Below are positions 31,828 to 42,494 of a stretch of 64,000 nucleotides of DNA, one piece after another. The DNA is from Charina bottae. Lineage: Eukaryota > Chordata > Lepidosauria > Squamata > Charinaidae. Each line of letters starts with the position of its first letter. The stretch's first letter is position 1. Both the position numbers and the translations under genes were made by a program. The notes beneath the pieces were generated by a model. That model made no database searches. It had not been told where the DNA came from and saw only the letters and a list, made by a program, of their open reading frames with translations. The stretch spans positions 1,206,001 through 1,270,000 of the forward strand of contig JALMGJ010000029.1 of NCBI GenBank assembly GCA_023362775.1, written 5' to 3'.

Positions 31828-31857
31828 TGAGATGGCAGTCTTAGGACTGCCATCTCA
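31828..31857. repeat. Perfect 13-base hairpin
   Basis: TGAGATGGCAGTC, loop TTAG, GACTGCCATCTCA: an exact inverted repeat in intron DNA with no surrounding element recognised. Confidence 0.85.
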
Positions 31858-32104
31858 GTAAGACTTAACCCTGAAGTAGCAGCTTTACTCTTTTCCTTTG
31901 TTACTGGGTGAAGGCTGATTGTACTGGTGTGGCAAGTAAAATGGAGGAAACCATTATAGGGTAGAACTTTCAGTGTTCCAGATTTCAGTTCTGCAAATGA
32001 CTGCAGAGGAATCATCGGATGGAAGCCAGGTGAAGTCATTTTATGTCCTGTTGCTTTCAGTGGAAGGCCTTGAGCAACTTTAAGTTCTGTAGTACTATTA
32101 GCAG

Positions 32105-32710
32105 AACTCTTATTTCATCGAAGTACGGGAAGCCACCAGGAAATCAGACACACTGGGCGCCATACTGGAGCCCAAACTGAGCATGGACATTGAAGTTCTC
32201 CAGCACAGCTTGGGGACCCCCACCACCAGCCCAGCAATGAGATCCAAACGTCCAGGAAGGGTAGTTGCTGGGCAGCGGAGTGGATGGTACACCACCAGCA
32301 GCTCTAGCTTGTTCCTGTAGCCCTGGCTACATAGATATCTGGGAGGCAATGCCTTTATATTAATCAGCGGAGCAGCATAGCTAGCCACGGGCAAGGCATC
32401 ATGCCCTGTCAACACTACCCCCTCCCTGGCCCTGGCATCTTGGCTGGTGCTGGAGCCTAAACCCAGAAGGGCAGATCTCTGGCAAGGCTACATCCTCATC
32501 ACTGACCAACTAGGTTGTAGTGATACGGGCTAGGCCCACCCGTGTCCAACGCCATATCTTGTATGCCAAAGGTCTTATTTTTGATGGACCTGGCGTAACC
32601 CAGCAACAGCAATCCAGCCTCACGGCCCTGGGCAGAGACTTGCTGGACCCGCTTCTTCTGTATTGGCATGGCCCATCTCTCATGCCCTATCTTTTCTGCT
32701 ATTACCATGG
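32105..32710 (-). mobile_element. L2-clade LINE fragment (endonuclease region)
   Basis: Minus-strand frames include LLLLGYARSIKNKTF, then LELLVVYHPLRCPATTLPGRLDLIAGLVV, matching in order the N-terminal endonuclease of L2-type LINEs (the N-A-R-S-I-N-K and Y-R-P patterns). Several frame breaks; dead copy. Confidence 0.7.
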
Positions 32711-33052
32711 GAATCCAGCCCCTGCCAACATGCCCCCAGTCTGCACACTCAGCTTATATCCCAGTTCCATCCCACAAGCCACATATCATGCCACAAAAGT
32801 CCCACGTCAGCCATCACACCAACAAGATACGGTTGCTGTCTGCAAGCACTCTGAGACCGCCCCCCCCCACCTCTACCAACCACCTCCTACTTCCCGTTCT
32901 CCTCTACAGGAAGTCCTACCCCAAACCCAGGTCTAGATCTTCTGGAATCTCCCCTTTCTTCTCTACAGGATTAACCACTTCTTCTAGTTTTATAGTTAAT
33001 CTGCAAATCTGGCAACCGTCCCCTCAACATCTTTGCCCAGGTAATTAATAAA

Positions 33053-33072
33053 AATAGAATAGAATAGAATAA
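33053..33072 (+). repeat. (AGAAT)n short pentanucleotide repeat
   Basis: Four AGAAT-type units; possibly the tail of a small retroposon that continues rightwards in reverse orientation. Confidence 0.6.
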
Positions 33073-33479
33073 TAACTTTATTGTCATCCCACTATACCCC
33101 ATACACCAAGTGCACAATAGAATGAAATTTTGTTGCAGTTGGTTCACAATTTCAATCAAACACTAAAATACTAATAAAAAAAATCCATAGTTACTATAGA
33201 ATATACATTCTTTAGCTCACAATTTCAAAATGTAGAACAAATGTTAAAATCCTCAACCTGTCTAGATCAAGAAGATCTTGAACAGTGGGCTAGAATGAAC
33301 AGGGCGGATTTGGACAGGGAGATATGTTAAGTCCCACATCTGGGGAGGAAAAAAAGAAAAGAAAAGCACAAGAATAGGATGGGGAAGACCTGGTTTGGCA
33401 GCAGTACATGTGAAAGGAATCTTAACTTGACCACAAGTTAAATATGAGCCAGCAGCGTGATGCAACTGCTAAAAAGGCA

Positions 33480-34795
33480 AATGCTATCATGGGGTCAATT
33501 AACAGGAACACAGAGTCCTGATCACAGGAAGTAATTGAAACCCTCTGGTCAGACCCTGGTCTGGAGTCCTGTATCCTGGTCAGACTCACTTGGAATCCTA
33601 TCTCCTGTTCTGGGCACCACAGCTCAAGAAAGACAGTGGCCAACTGGAGTCCAGTGAAGGGCAACCAAGATGTTGAGGGCTCTGGAAACTGAGCCCTATT
33701 AGAAGCAATTACAGGATTTGGGGATGTTTAGCCTACAGAAGAGAAGAGTGAAGTGAGGCATGAGGGCCGTGTTCAAATATCTGAAGGGTTGTCACAGAGA
33801 AGAGGGGCAGAACGTAATTTTCTATTGCTCCAGAGAGAAAGACCAGAATTAGTGGGTTAAAACTCCAAGGAAGGAGGTTCAGGGTAGACATCAGGACAGA
33901 GCTTTCCAAACTGTGTGTCGGGACACGTTAGTGTGTCGGCTGCAGTGTCTGGGTGTGTCGTGGCTGCGGCTGCTGCTGTCTCCGAGCCCTGCCAGGATTC
34001 GACGCAGGTCCTAGTGCCTGCCGTGTGCCTTGCTGCCTCCAAACCTGACCTGCCAGGATTCCGCGCAGGTCCTAGTGCCTGCCGTGTGCCTTGCTGCTTC
34101 CAAACCTGCCCTGCCAGGATTTCACGCAGGTCCTAGTGCCTGCCGTTTGCCATGCTGCCTCCAAACCTGCCCTGCCAGGATTCCGCGCAGGTCCTAGTGC
34201 CTGCCGTGTGCCTTGCTGCTTCCAAACCTGCCCTGCCAGGATTCTGCGCAGGTCCTAGTGCCTGCCGTGTGCCCTGCTGCCTCCAAACCTGCCCTGCCAG
34301 GATTCCGCGCAGGTCCTAGTGCCTGCCTTGTGCCTCGCTGCCTCCAAACCTGCCCTGCCAGGATTCCGCGCAGGTCCTAGTGCCTGCCTTGTACCTTGCT
34401 GCTTCCAAACCTGCCCTGCCAGGATTCTGCACAGGTCCCAGTGCCTGCCTTGTGCCTTGCTGCCTCCAAACCTGCTGTGATTCGCGCAGGTCCTAGTGCC
34501 TGCCTTGTGCCCTGCTGTAAGAGTGTGTCGCGAAATGATGCATGTCTAAAAAGTCCATCAGCAACATGAAACGTTTGGAAAGCTCTGCATCAGGAGGTAG
34601 ACATCAGCCAGTCAGTGGAACAGGCTGCCCCATGAAGTGACAAGGTTTCCTTTGCTAGTTTCCCATTTTCTTCAGAGGCTGGATGGCCAGGCCACTGGTC
34701 AGAAATGTTCTAGTGAAACCTACAATCAGCAAGGGATTGGATTAGATTACTTCTGAGATCCCTTCCAGCTCCACGAGTCTATGAATCTATAATCT
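33480..34795 (+). mobile_element. CR1 LINE 3' end interrupted by a hAT element
   Basis: Segment GGGGATGTTTAGCCTACAGAAGAGAAG...AAATATCTGAAGGGTTGTCACAGAGAAG...GTAGACATCAGGA and, after the insertion, GGAACAGGCTGCC...GGATTGGATTAGATTAC...TCTATGAATCTATAA are the usual CR1 3' end. The element at 33897-34587 splits it. Confidence 0.8.
33897..34587 (+). mobile_element. hAT-type element with 61-base minisatellite, about nine units
   Basis: Ends CAGAGCTTTCCAAACTG and GTTTGGAAAGCTCTG; perfect 8-base duplication CATCAGGA (33889-33896 and 34588-34595). The interior from about 33985 to 34520 is a 61-base tandem array (CCTGCCAGGATTCCGCGCAG, GTCCTAGTGCCTGCCGTGTG, then CTTGCTGCCTCCAAACCTGC). Units vary at few positions. 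No transposase; movement would need an autonomous hAT elsewhere. Confidence 0.93.
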
Positions 34796-34900
34796 GTGGC
34801 TCCGATTAGAACTGGAATGGAGACCACTAGGAAATCTCAGGATTGTCAATTAGAGTAAGAAAATGGCCACCCATTCCCTCTTCCCTATTGCTGCCCTGAA
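34796..34900 (+). mobile_element. 5S rRNA-derived SINE fragment
   Basis: GATTAGAACTGGAATGGAGACCACTAGGAAATC matches the 3' part of the 5S internal promoter region as seen in the copies at 7.0 and 30.4 kb. Confidence 0.5.
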
Positions 34901-35178
34901 AACAATATGGAAACATCCAGGAAGTTTCCTGGGGTCAAACCTGGCTCTGTCTTAATATTAGTACCACATATTTATTTTTTTCAATCTTCTGTTGTATTAA
35001 AAATTACAATTTAAAGGCAATCTCAGACTTTCTGAGGGAGGTAGAGGCTTAAGAATTGGTTTATGCTTGCTCCCTGAATTTCTGCTGTTTCCTTCCCAAG
35101 CTGAATTCTCTCTGTCTAGCTGGCACCTTGTTTTTCTACCCTTGAGCACCGAGGCAAACTCAGAAATTGCACGAGGCT

Positions 35179-35459
35179 TGGAGATTCGAATCCCTAGTCC
35201 TGCGTGACAGAGTGAGCTCCCGCACTCGCCCCAGCTCTTGCCAATCTAGCAATTCGAAAGCATGCAAATGCAAGTAGATGAATAGGTACCACTTCGGTGG
35301 GAAGGTAACAGCGTTCTGCGCGCGTCATGCCGGCCACATGACCGTGGAAGCGTCTTCGGACAACGCTGGCTCTTCGGCTAACAAACGGAGATGAGCACCG
35401 GCCCCTAGAGTCGGACACAACTGCACAAATGTGCGGGGGGAACCTTTACCTTTACCTTT
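35179..35459 (+). mobile_element. Sauria-type SINE, 5'-truncated
   Basis: Starts just before the B-box (GATTCGAATCC), keeps the Bov-B-like GAGTCGGACACAACTGC tail and ends in three CCTTTA units. Confidence 0.9.
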
Positions 35460-35481
35460 GGAGAAACCTCAACGCCTAGAG

Positions 35482-35618
35482 CAGTATTTCTCAACCTTGG
35501 CAACTTTAAGATGGGTAGACTTCAACTCCCAGAATTCCTCAGCCAGCATGGCTGGCTGGGGAATTCTGGGAGTTGAAGTCCACCCCCATCTTAAAGTTAC
35601 CAAGGTTGAGAAACGCTG
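35482..35618. mobile_element. Palindromic hAT-type MITE (CAGTGTTTCTCAACC family)
   Basis: CAGTATTTCTCAACCTTGGC to GCCAAGGTTGAGAAACGCTG-type ends around CAGCATGGCTGGCTGGGG; flanks GCCTAGAG and CTCTAGAG agree at 6 of 8. Confidence 0.87.
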
Positions 35619-36541
35619 CTCTAGAGGGCTCTGTTCAGCTTTCTGGGTCACAGAACAGAGCAAGCCTGGTTTAAAATCTGGCCTCCCTTTCATCCTTCAA
35701 AAAAATCGGCATCAGGGATCTCATTAGCATCACATCAACAGGGACTTCACAAATGCCATAAACAACAGTATGTTAAGGTGTAAACATCTTTCAGCCAACA
35801 TAAGGGCTTTTTTCAATTGCCAGTGCAACATAAAGCAGACTGAGAGGAAATGGAAAGGGAGGAAAAATGGTTTCCACCACCCCCCCCATCCCTGCGAAGT
35901 TCTTTTTTCTCTTCTCATTTTATGTTTATGAGGATCTGAAAATAATCTAATTCTTTCCTATCTGGTTTGGCCCATCTTTACCAGCTGGTAAATAGGAAAC
36001 ATTTGCCATAGGAAGCCAATCCGCTGCAGAGTGTAAACAGATGGAATCAATATAAAGTGACAAGTTAGACTGTGCTACTGAGAATATGGAGCCAAAACGA
36101 ACAGCCTAACAGTCGCTGTACTTATTTTGTTCCAATTCATTTCGTGCTGAATAGCACTTCATATCTCCACAGCTGTGGCCTTCCATATTTTTGATTTTTG
36201 TGTGCGCAGGTTTTCTAAAACAATTTCGCTCTGGCTTTGGTGGGGACCATTCCAAAGAAAAAAATTAATTAAAGATTTTGTACAAAGAAGCTCAACTGTG
36301 ATAGTGATGCAGAAGTATACTTATTGCTAAGAAATATTACTATTATTTCCTTTTTAAATTGTTTTTTTAAGACTCCAGACCTTTGGGTTGTTATGAAAGC
36401 ACTTTAGACTAAAAGCATCTTTCTTGTGGTCAGACAGTAGCTTTGTTCTTTGTACTCATTCTTTGTATTTAATTAATTATATTGGAAGGAGAGAATGTTT
36501 GTTTGTTTGTTCATTTTTAACATACCAAAGACTCTATAGAG

Positions 36542-36659
36542 CAGTGTTTCTCAACCATGGCAACTTTAAGATGGGTGGACTTCAACTCCCAGAATTCCCC
36601 AGCCAGCGTTGGGAGTTGAAGGCCACACAGCTTAAAGTTGCCAAGGTTGAGAAACACTG
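36542..36659. mobile_element. Palindromic hAT-type MITE, shortened
   Basis: CAGTGTTTCTCAACCATGGC to CCAAGGTTGAGAAACACTG; the central CTGGCTGGGGAATT part of the right arm is deleted. Confidence 0.85.
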
Positions 36660-37004
36660 GCCTAAAGTGCCCAGCAGGAGGTGGGTGGATCTCAACCCTG
36701 ACTGGGTGAGTAACCCTGTTGTTGACTAACCCAGCAAGGAAGTATGCCATATCGTACCCTGAGCCAACGCTGGGTCGGGAGAAGAGGGAAAAAGGTACTT
36801 TAAAACTGGAAAAGCGAAAGACAAGTAAAGAGAATGAAACAAATGGCGTGGCATATAATAAACGGGTACCTGGGTGTGTTCGTGCCATGCTCAGGGCTCG
36901 GTGAGGATGGGCCCCTAGGCTGCCTAGAAACAAAGGAGTTTCCATTTGTGTTTTGGGGCATCACACTCAGATTGGATCTAGATGTTCCCTCAACAGATTG
37001 GGGG

Positions 37005-37010
37005 TCGTCG

Positions 37011-37043
<33 letters not shown>
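37005..37043 (+). repeat. (ATC)n microsatellite
   Basis: About 12 trinucleotide units (TCGTCGTCATCATCATC...). The Ser or Asp runs of frames here are artefacts. Confidence 0.92.
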
Positions 37044-37044
<1 letters not shown>

Positions 37045-38079
37045 GTATTAAACTTTTATGCCGCCCAACTCTCAGTGACTCTCCCAATGAGTTGTTTGTT
37101 TATAGAACATTCATTTATCGTGTGAAACTTGTATATCTAGTGATATATAGGATGGATAATACTTTGGTAGGAGGAGATGGGCGGTGACAAATCTAATAAA
37201 TAAATAAATAAAAAATAAAAATAATCCCATGTGATTTAAAGCAAATATTGGTATCTGCTTCTCTTCTGCCTTCTCATGGGTATTTTCCAGGAAAATAGAT
37301 ATATTTTTTCTTTTCCCAATCTTTGCAACAAATGCAACTCATCGTTCTGGCAATTCCTTGCCCTTCTTTTTAAAATATGGATGAGATTTCAGAGGGCAGC
37401 AGATCCTTGACTTTCAGCCTCTAAATGTGTCTTGAAATGTTGGGTGCTGTGTATTACATTTAACCAGGGATTTTACTTGCAAATGGAGAGAGATTGAAAT
37501 GGAAATTGTGTGTAAAGCTAAGTGTAGATTCATATCTTGTGCTTTCAAAAAGCACTTTCTGGTATATTACCATGCAGCTTTATACAGGTGGAGAAAGAAA
37601 GAAGGACTATAAATATCACCAATCTCATTTTAATACAATTTTGTAGAAGGTCTAACACGTCTCCTTTCTGCCTTTGAAGAAAGATTTACTAGGCAGAATA
37701 CCAGTATTTTGCAAATACTTGCTCACCCAGCCGTTCCTTTAAAATAGGTTATCCTCCTCATTATTATGTTCAGTTAATCTCCAGCTTTCAATAGTTGAAC
37801 AAAGGCATTGTGTGTATTTACCATTTGCTTAGGGTAAAAATATAGTTTTGGAAACTAATTTTTACAAACAAAATGTTGAAAGAAGCCCCTTCCTCACCCA
37901 GCTTTTACAACATTTGGTTAATTTTTTTTTCATGATGCTTAGAAGAGAAATCTGAAAGCCTGTGGTGGAAAGAGACATACAGTATTATTTCATATCAGAA
38001 CTCAATCTTAGTATGAAGCTAGTACTACAAAAAGTTCTCTTCTGTATTTTAATACAAATCTTTTGAAAATGCTTAACAG

Positions 38080-38216
38080 ATTTCTAAAAAGTTCAAGCAC
38101 TTTATCAAGACCTGCAGACTTTTTGACTATAACCAAAACGGACAGATCCAGCGGCACGAACTGAGGAGGATTCTTGAAATCAACTGCTTCAAGATGGCGG
38201 ATTGTGAGTATGATAA
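38080..38216 (+). CDS. EFCAB6: EFCAB6 exon: canonical EF-hand
   Basis: Acceptor GCTTAACAG|A and donor GATAA|GTAAGT, phase 0 to phase 2. Codes residues 179 to 224. The EF-hand is KTCRLFDYNQNGQIQRHELR; loop 194-205 has D1, N3, N5, G6, I8 and E12, the full canonical pattern, so calcium binding is plausible. HELRRILEINCFKM follows, equivalent to the conserved ELRRVLE-C block of EFCAB6. This is the best-looking calcium site in the window. Confidence 0.95.
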
Positions 38217-38534
38217 GTAAGTAAAGCACAAGCTAAAGGGCTCTTGCAGAGCCACTGTGGGGAAGTCTACCTTACATGCAGTAATTACTACTATGTTTAT
38301 TTTAGTAGGTGGAGGCTTATTTTAGTAGGCCGTGTTTCCTTGCCAACATAAATTATGTTGTTGGGAGTATTAGTAAGTGTTTGATAAAAGATGTTAAAAT
38401 ATGTCTGCTGTAAACTGTGGCAATCTCCTATTTTTCAGTTCTTATTCTTTAACGTAACTTAATTAAACTGTTCTGATCTTGTTACACGGTGGTCCTGTTT
38501 ACACACCATGATTACCTGGTTCATGGAAGAAAGG

Positions 38535-38642
38535 GACTATATTTATTTGTTTTATTTATTTATTTTCTATCCCGCCTTTATTATTTTTATAAATAACTCA
38601 AGGCGGCAAGCACACCTAATACTCCTTCCTCCTCCTATTATG
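38535..38642 (-). mobile_element. MIR-like SINE, tail part only
   Basis: TTATTTATTTTCTATCCCGCCTTTATT...AACTCAAGGCGGCAAGCACACC...TCCTTCCTCCTCC matches the tail of the copies at 22.5 and 26.3 kb; the tRNA-like head is absent. Confidence 0.65.
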
Positions 38643-39220
38643 CTGCGTGAACTCCAAAATCCAGCTAACGCATCCAGAAGAGTAATTCAGAGAGCCTTAA
38701 ACAGTCCTGAGTTGGTTTTGGGCTGAAATAACTCTCCCTGGTCAGCTAGTGAGCTGAAGAGCTCACTAGGAATTCTATCCTCTTCATCATCATCTGAGAG
38801 GAAGACCACATCTTAGAGAGGTCATCAATAATAAGGTCTTCATTAATGTAATGGATTTACGTTACAGGCAGATTCCATAACAAGAAGGGCAGTTGAACAG
38901 TAGAACCAATGAGGCAGACAGCTGGTGGACTCTCAGTCTTTGGATGTGTTCAGGTGGAGGCTAAGTGATCACATCCAAAACCTGTGGTGTTACTGGAGGA
39001 ACAAGGTTATGACAACAAAAGGAACAAGCCAAGATCTGAGTTAGGATTTTTTGGATAGGTCTGTAATTTAAGACGCTTAAGGAAGCTCTGTTTACACGAT
39101 GAACTACATTTTATTCATTGGTGGAAAAAAAGTAAAGGTCATATAAGAAATGCAGTGAAGTGGAAGGCTATTTACATGGTGGGATAGACCACAGTAGAAA
39201 ATAGGTGAAAAGTTATATTT

Positions 39221-39494
39221 GTTATGAACCGGGCCACCATGCAGGTCTCCGAACCCCGCCCCCGGTCCACGCGATTTTGCTCCCGCCTGCAAACCCCGCC
39301 CCCGGTCCGCGCGATTAGCTCCCACCTGCAAACCCCGCCCCACCAGTCCACACAATTGGCTCCCGCCTGCAAACCCCGCTCCTCTGGTCCGCGCGATTGG
39401 CTTCCGCCTGCAAACTCCGCCCCCCCCCCCCCGATCCGTGGAAAAATTGTCTTCCACAACCGGTCCCTGGTGCCAAAAAGGTTGGGTACCCCTG
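39221..39494 (+). mobile_element. hAT-type nonautonomous element fragment
   Basis: GTTATGAACCGGGCCACCATGCAGG on the left and CCTGGTGCCAAAAAGG...GGGTACCCCTG on the right are typical of a Charlie-like hAT repeat. Between them are four imperfect GCTCCCGCCTGCAAACCCCGCCCC units. The left terminus is missing, so no duplication can be scored. Confidence 0.6.
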
Positions 39495-39499
39495 CCCTA

Positions 39500-39990
39500 G
39501 CCGATTTGAGATGATCTTAGAAACTTAGACAAGATTACACCTGGTTAGTACTTATAATGGGCTGTGAGAATAATCTTGGGCGACCGGAGGAAGAGCTGCA
39601 ACCTAGATAATAGTCAGACAAGAGGTATCTCAGCCCACAGAAGGAATGGGGGTAGAGAAAGCATCTCCGAAGGGACCCTCCTTAGTTCTCTAACACTACC
39701 TTTATTGTAAGGTTGCAGGAACAGAATCTTGCAAGTCTGAAAGCTCTTCCCCCTTTCCCTGCCTTTACTTTCCAGAGAACTTGAGGGGGGGTCCCTTCGG
39801 AGACGCTTTCTCCGCCCCCGTTCCTTCTGTGGGCCGAGATATCTCTGGTCTGACCGTTGCCTTGGCTGCGGCTCTTCCTCCGGTCTCCCAAGGTGATTCC
39901 TGCAGCCCATTACAGTATTTGAGCGGGAGACCATCAGGAAACCCCAGAGCTATGGGACAGCTATGGCAGACTATGGCAAACTCCTTCCAT
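39500..39990 (+). mobile_element. 5S rRNA-derived SINE split by a fold-back element
   Basis: Left half (39500-39554): GATGATCTTAGAAACTTAGACAAG...CCTGGTTAGTACTTA. Right half (from 39913): CAGTATTTGAGCGGGAGACCATCAGGAAACCCC. Joined they give the normal 5S order, so the 358 bases between were inserted later. Confidence 0.7.
39555..39912. mobile_element. Fold-back (long terminal inverted repeat) element
   Basis: Starts TAATGGGCTG and ends CAGCCCATTA. The arms are homologous over about 140 bases (for example GACCGGAGGAAGAGC and its complement GCTCTTCCTCCGGTC). A short unique centre contains GTTGCAGGAACAGAATC. Flanks TAGTACTT and CAGTATTT agree at 6 of 8. Long arms and an 8- or 9-base duplication suggest a MULE- or hAT-like MITE. 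No coding. Confidence 0.7.
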
Positions 39991-41179
39991 AGAGTTCAGC
40001 ATGAAAACCGTATAGATTAACCCTTATAATTACTAGGAGTTGAGCTCAACTCCGGGGAGAGGTATGAAAACAGGCAAATAGCAAAGAAACAACTGATATG
40101 CAATCTTCTCCTGGTATGCTTGTTATCTCTTTTGAGTAGAGTGGTTAGAAGTAAAGATTATTCAGCCATGCTGTTTGAGGCTACCCCTTACCTCCACTTC
40201 ATTTCTGTTGTAGGTACACACTCAGGCTTGACTGAGTAAAGTTTAGTGTCATAAGAACCACAGTTGTATCTCTGTTTGTCCAATGAAAGTTGCATTTTTT
40301 TGTTGGCTGGGCTGTTGGGTTTTTTTATCGTAGCGGTGGTGAGGGTTGTTCTCCCGGATCTGGGCTACATAAATCCAACCAACGACTAAATGGCACCGAA
40401 GGGTTAATTTTGGGCATCTCTTTGCTGCTGTTTAGTGCTGGACCCCCAGGCTTTTGTGGTGCAAATCTGGTCGCCTTAATCTGAGGAGTCTGTATCCCCC
40501 TTGGAGCCTGGAAAAACTTTTATCTGGAAGGCTTAGAGAGCGGTAATGAGCCGCAACAGCAGCAACATTGAGCTGGAAAGGGGAGAGAAATTAGGACGGA
40601 CAATTTATTTGTTTTGCTTTGCTCTAAATATTTTATATCTCTCGTTACCAGCAACCTCAAAACAAATTTTAGCCCATATTTACTAGCTGGGCTTGCTGTT
40701 TGATATTCCTCTTTTTTATGGGCACTTGGCATGTTCTCCAAAATTAGATGAAAACAAAACAAAAACCCTTCCTATAATTTGGTGCACACAATTACAGAAC
40801 AGAAGCCATGCTTTTCTAAAGAGGAGCAATGAAAAACAACAAAATGTGGCTTTATTTGACAATAAATCTTGTACTTGGCATCAGAGTCTTCAATGTGATA
40901 AATCTGAATGGATGTTACTAGAACAATGGGAGTGTGTACCATCATAAAAAGTATCACAATTTTTTATCTGGCGCATTTAAAGCTGAATTAAAATTATGAC
41001 ATTTATTCCCTAGAGATTTGTAAAATGTATGTAGCTAACTGGATTCATCTTTGGTGGAATTTAAAATGGTTCTTACGGGAGCTGCAAGAAGGCACATCTA
41101 AGTTTGCTTCCATAATGTCACTATGTTGATTAAGCAGGTCCATGTTTGCTTATTACATTTGTAAGGTAAAGCTTGATTC

Positions 41180-41475
41180 CTGGGAATCCCACGGGCACGT
41201 CCATGTAATTTTCTTGGCAGCTGTATCGAAATACTTCTTTCGGGAGGTTTTTCAGCTTCCCATTCTAACATCCAATGGGCTTCCATCAGCGAAGATTAAG
41301 TAGGTGATGCAAAACCCCCTTGAGTCAAGCTGAACCCCTGGTGACTTCATGGACACATCTTTCATGGAAATGCTCCCAGGGTAGATCTTTTTTACCTTCC
41401 ACTCTAGCCTACTGCCCCAGAGGATAGGACTCCCTGGAAGGTTCCCGTTCAACACTGACCAGGCCAAGCTCTGCT
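41180..41475 (-). mobile_element. Two adjacent 5S-derived SINE remnants
   Basis: GGGCACGTCCATGTAATTTTCTTGGC (41.19 kb) and GACTTCATGGACACATCTTTC (41.34 kb) are Bov-B-type tails. GTTCCCGTTCAACACTGACCAGGCCAAGCTCTGCTAGCC is a decayed reverse-complement 5S promoter. Boundaries are unsure. Confidence 0.45.
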
Positions 41476-41620
41476 AGCCTTCTGAGCCCAGAGGTCAGCC
41501 TATGGCTATTACAGCTGTACCCACTCTTTCCTTTCTTGTCTATGAAGGTTCTCAATCATCCAGGTGGAACAGTCTGTAGCTTGAATCATGTCAACTGGAT
41601 TTCTATTTTCTCAGTGGAAA

Positions 41621-41652
41621 CGTTTCGCTCCTTATCCAAGGAGCTTCTTCAG
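41621..41652 (-). ncRNA. Hammerhead-like motif (minus strand)
   Basis: Reverse complement reads CTGAAGAAG-CTCCTT-GGAT-AAGGAG-CGAAACG. Core boxes are CUGAAGA instead of CUGAUGA, and GAAA is intact; stems I and III were not resolved. The altered first box argues against strong self-cleavage. Confidence 0.4.
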
Positions 41653-42017
41653 TCTGAGCAAAGTTGGTAAGGGAATCCTTAAGTATGTTTCTAGGGTGGC
41701 TGTGTGACCTTGCACCTGGGGCTAGGTCATGGTTATATTGAGATGTTATTTTAAGTCCTTTTATCATCTAAAGGAGGATGGTTAAGATCACCATGCTGCT
41801 GTTGAGCTTGTGAAATGGTCTTAATCTTCCTAGGCACAGAAGACAAAGCAGGGAGGAAGATGGGGGAAAGATTGTGCCTGAGGCCCCCACCTCTATTCAA
41901 GGAATGATTTTCCAAGTTGGCATAAATGGATTCCTTGACCCCTCACCTAGCCCCAGGTGTAAGGTCACACAGCTACCTAGAAACATATTTAGGATTCCCT
42001 TACCAACTTTGCTCAGA

Positions 42018-42050
42018 CTGAAGAAGCTCCTTGGATAAGGAGCGAAACGT
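42018..42050 (+). ncRNA. Hammerhead-like motif (plus strand)
   Basis: Same motif in the opposite arm: CTGAAGAAG, a six-pair stem closed by GGAT, CGAAACG. The two copies are identical, showing that the arms are recent relatives. Confidence 0.4.
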
Positions 42051-42494
42051 TTCCACTGAGAAAATAGAAATCCAGTTGACATGATTCAAGCTACAGATTC
42101 TTTCCTTTCTTGTTTTAAAGGACCCAGCTCCAAGGGTTTAGAAGAGGGAAGAGGTATCAGTATTGTCTTACTTCTAGGAATAGCCAGAAAACAGCTGGAA
42201 AGACCCTCTATGGGGTTGGCTGAAGTGTTTTTGATCTTTCGGATCCAGAACCTCCATGGTTTACTTATACAAGTTGCTAATCGTTTCCCTTTTATCTGTG
42301 CTGATATTATGTTCCAACATCTGAGGGTGATAGTTGGGAAACTTTCTTTGGGGCTGGGGGGCGAGGGGGCAGATCTGCGACCAAAGGAGGACATGCTGTT
42401 TATGATAAACAGAAAAAGCCCTTGAATATTTTTTAAAAAAGGAAGAGAGAGGGGAAAAAGGACTTGCCATGGTTTACAGTGGCTTCTTTTAAGT

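Larger units (their letters stand above)
28224..38079 (+). other. EFCAB6 intron (phase 0), about 9.9 kb
   Basis: Largest intron apart from the putative first one. Contains three Sauria SINE copies or fragments, 5S-derived SINEs, an L2 endonuclease relic, a CR1 end with an inserted hAT minisatellite element, and three palindromic hAT MITEs. Stretches 31.3-32.1, 35.7-36.5 and 37.2-38.05 kb hold nothing I recognise. Confidence 0.8.
41540..42098. mobile_element. Penelope-like insertion with inverted arms and hammerhead-like motifs
   Basis: A perfect 15-base duplication TCTTTCCTTTCTTGT flanks it (41525-41539 and 42099-42113). Arms of about 155 bases (from TCTGTAGCTTGAATC to GGGGCTAGGT) are inverted copies about 95% alike. 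Each arm holds CTGAAGAAG, a CTCCTT/AAGGAG stem and CGAAAC, the layout of the hammerhead core known from Penelope-like LTRs. No reverse transcriptase remains. Confidence 0.7.

Noticed and set aside
33889..34595. CRISPR-like array of regular repeats
   Set aside because: Units are directly adjacent with no unique spacers, and the array sits inside a hAT-type element in a vertebrate genome.
36519..36945. Minus-strand frame of about 140 codons
   Set aside because: Its C-terminal part is the translation of a palindromic hAT MITE, and the rest has no support.
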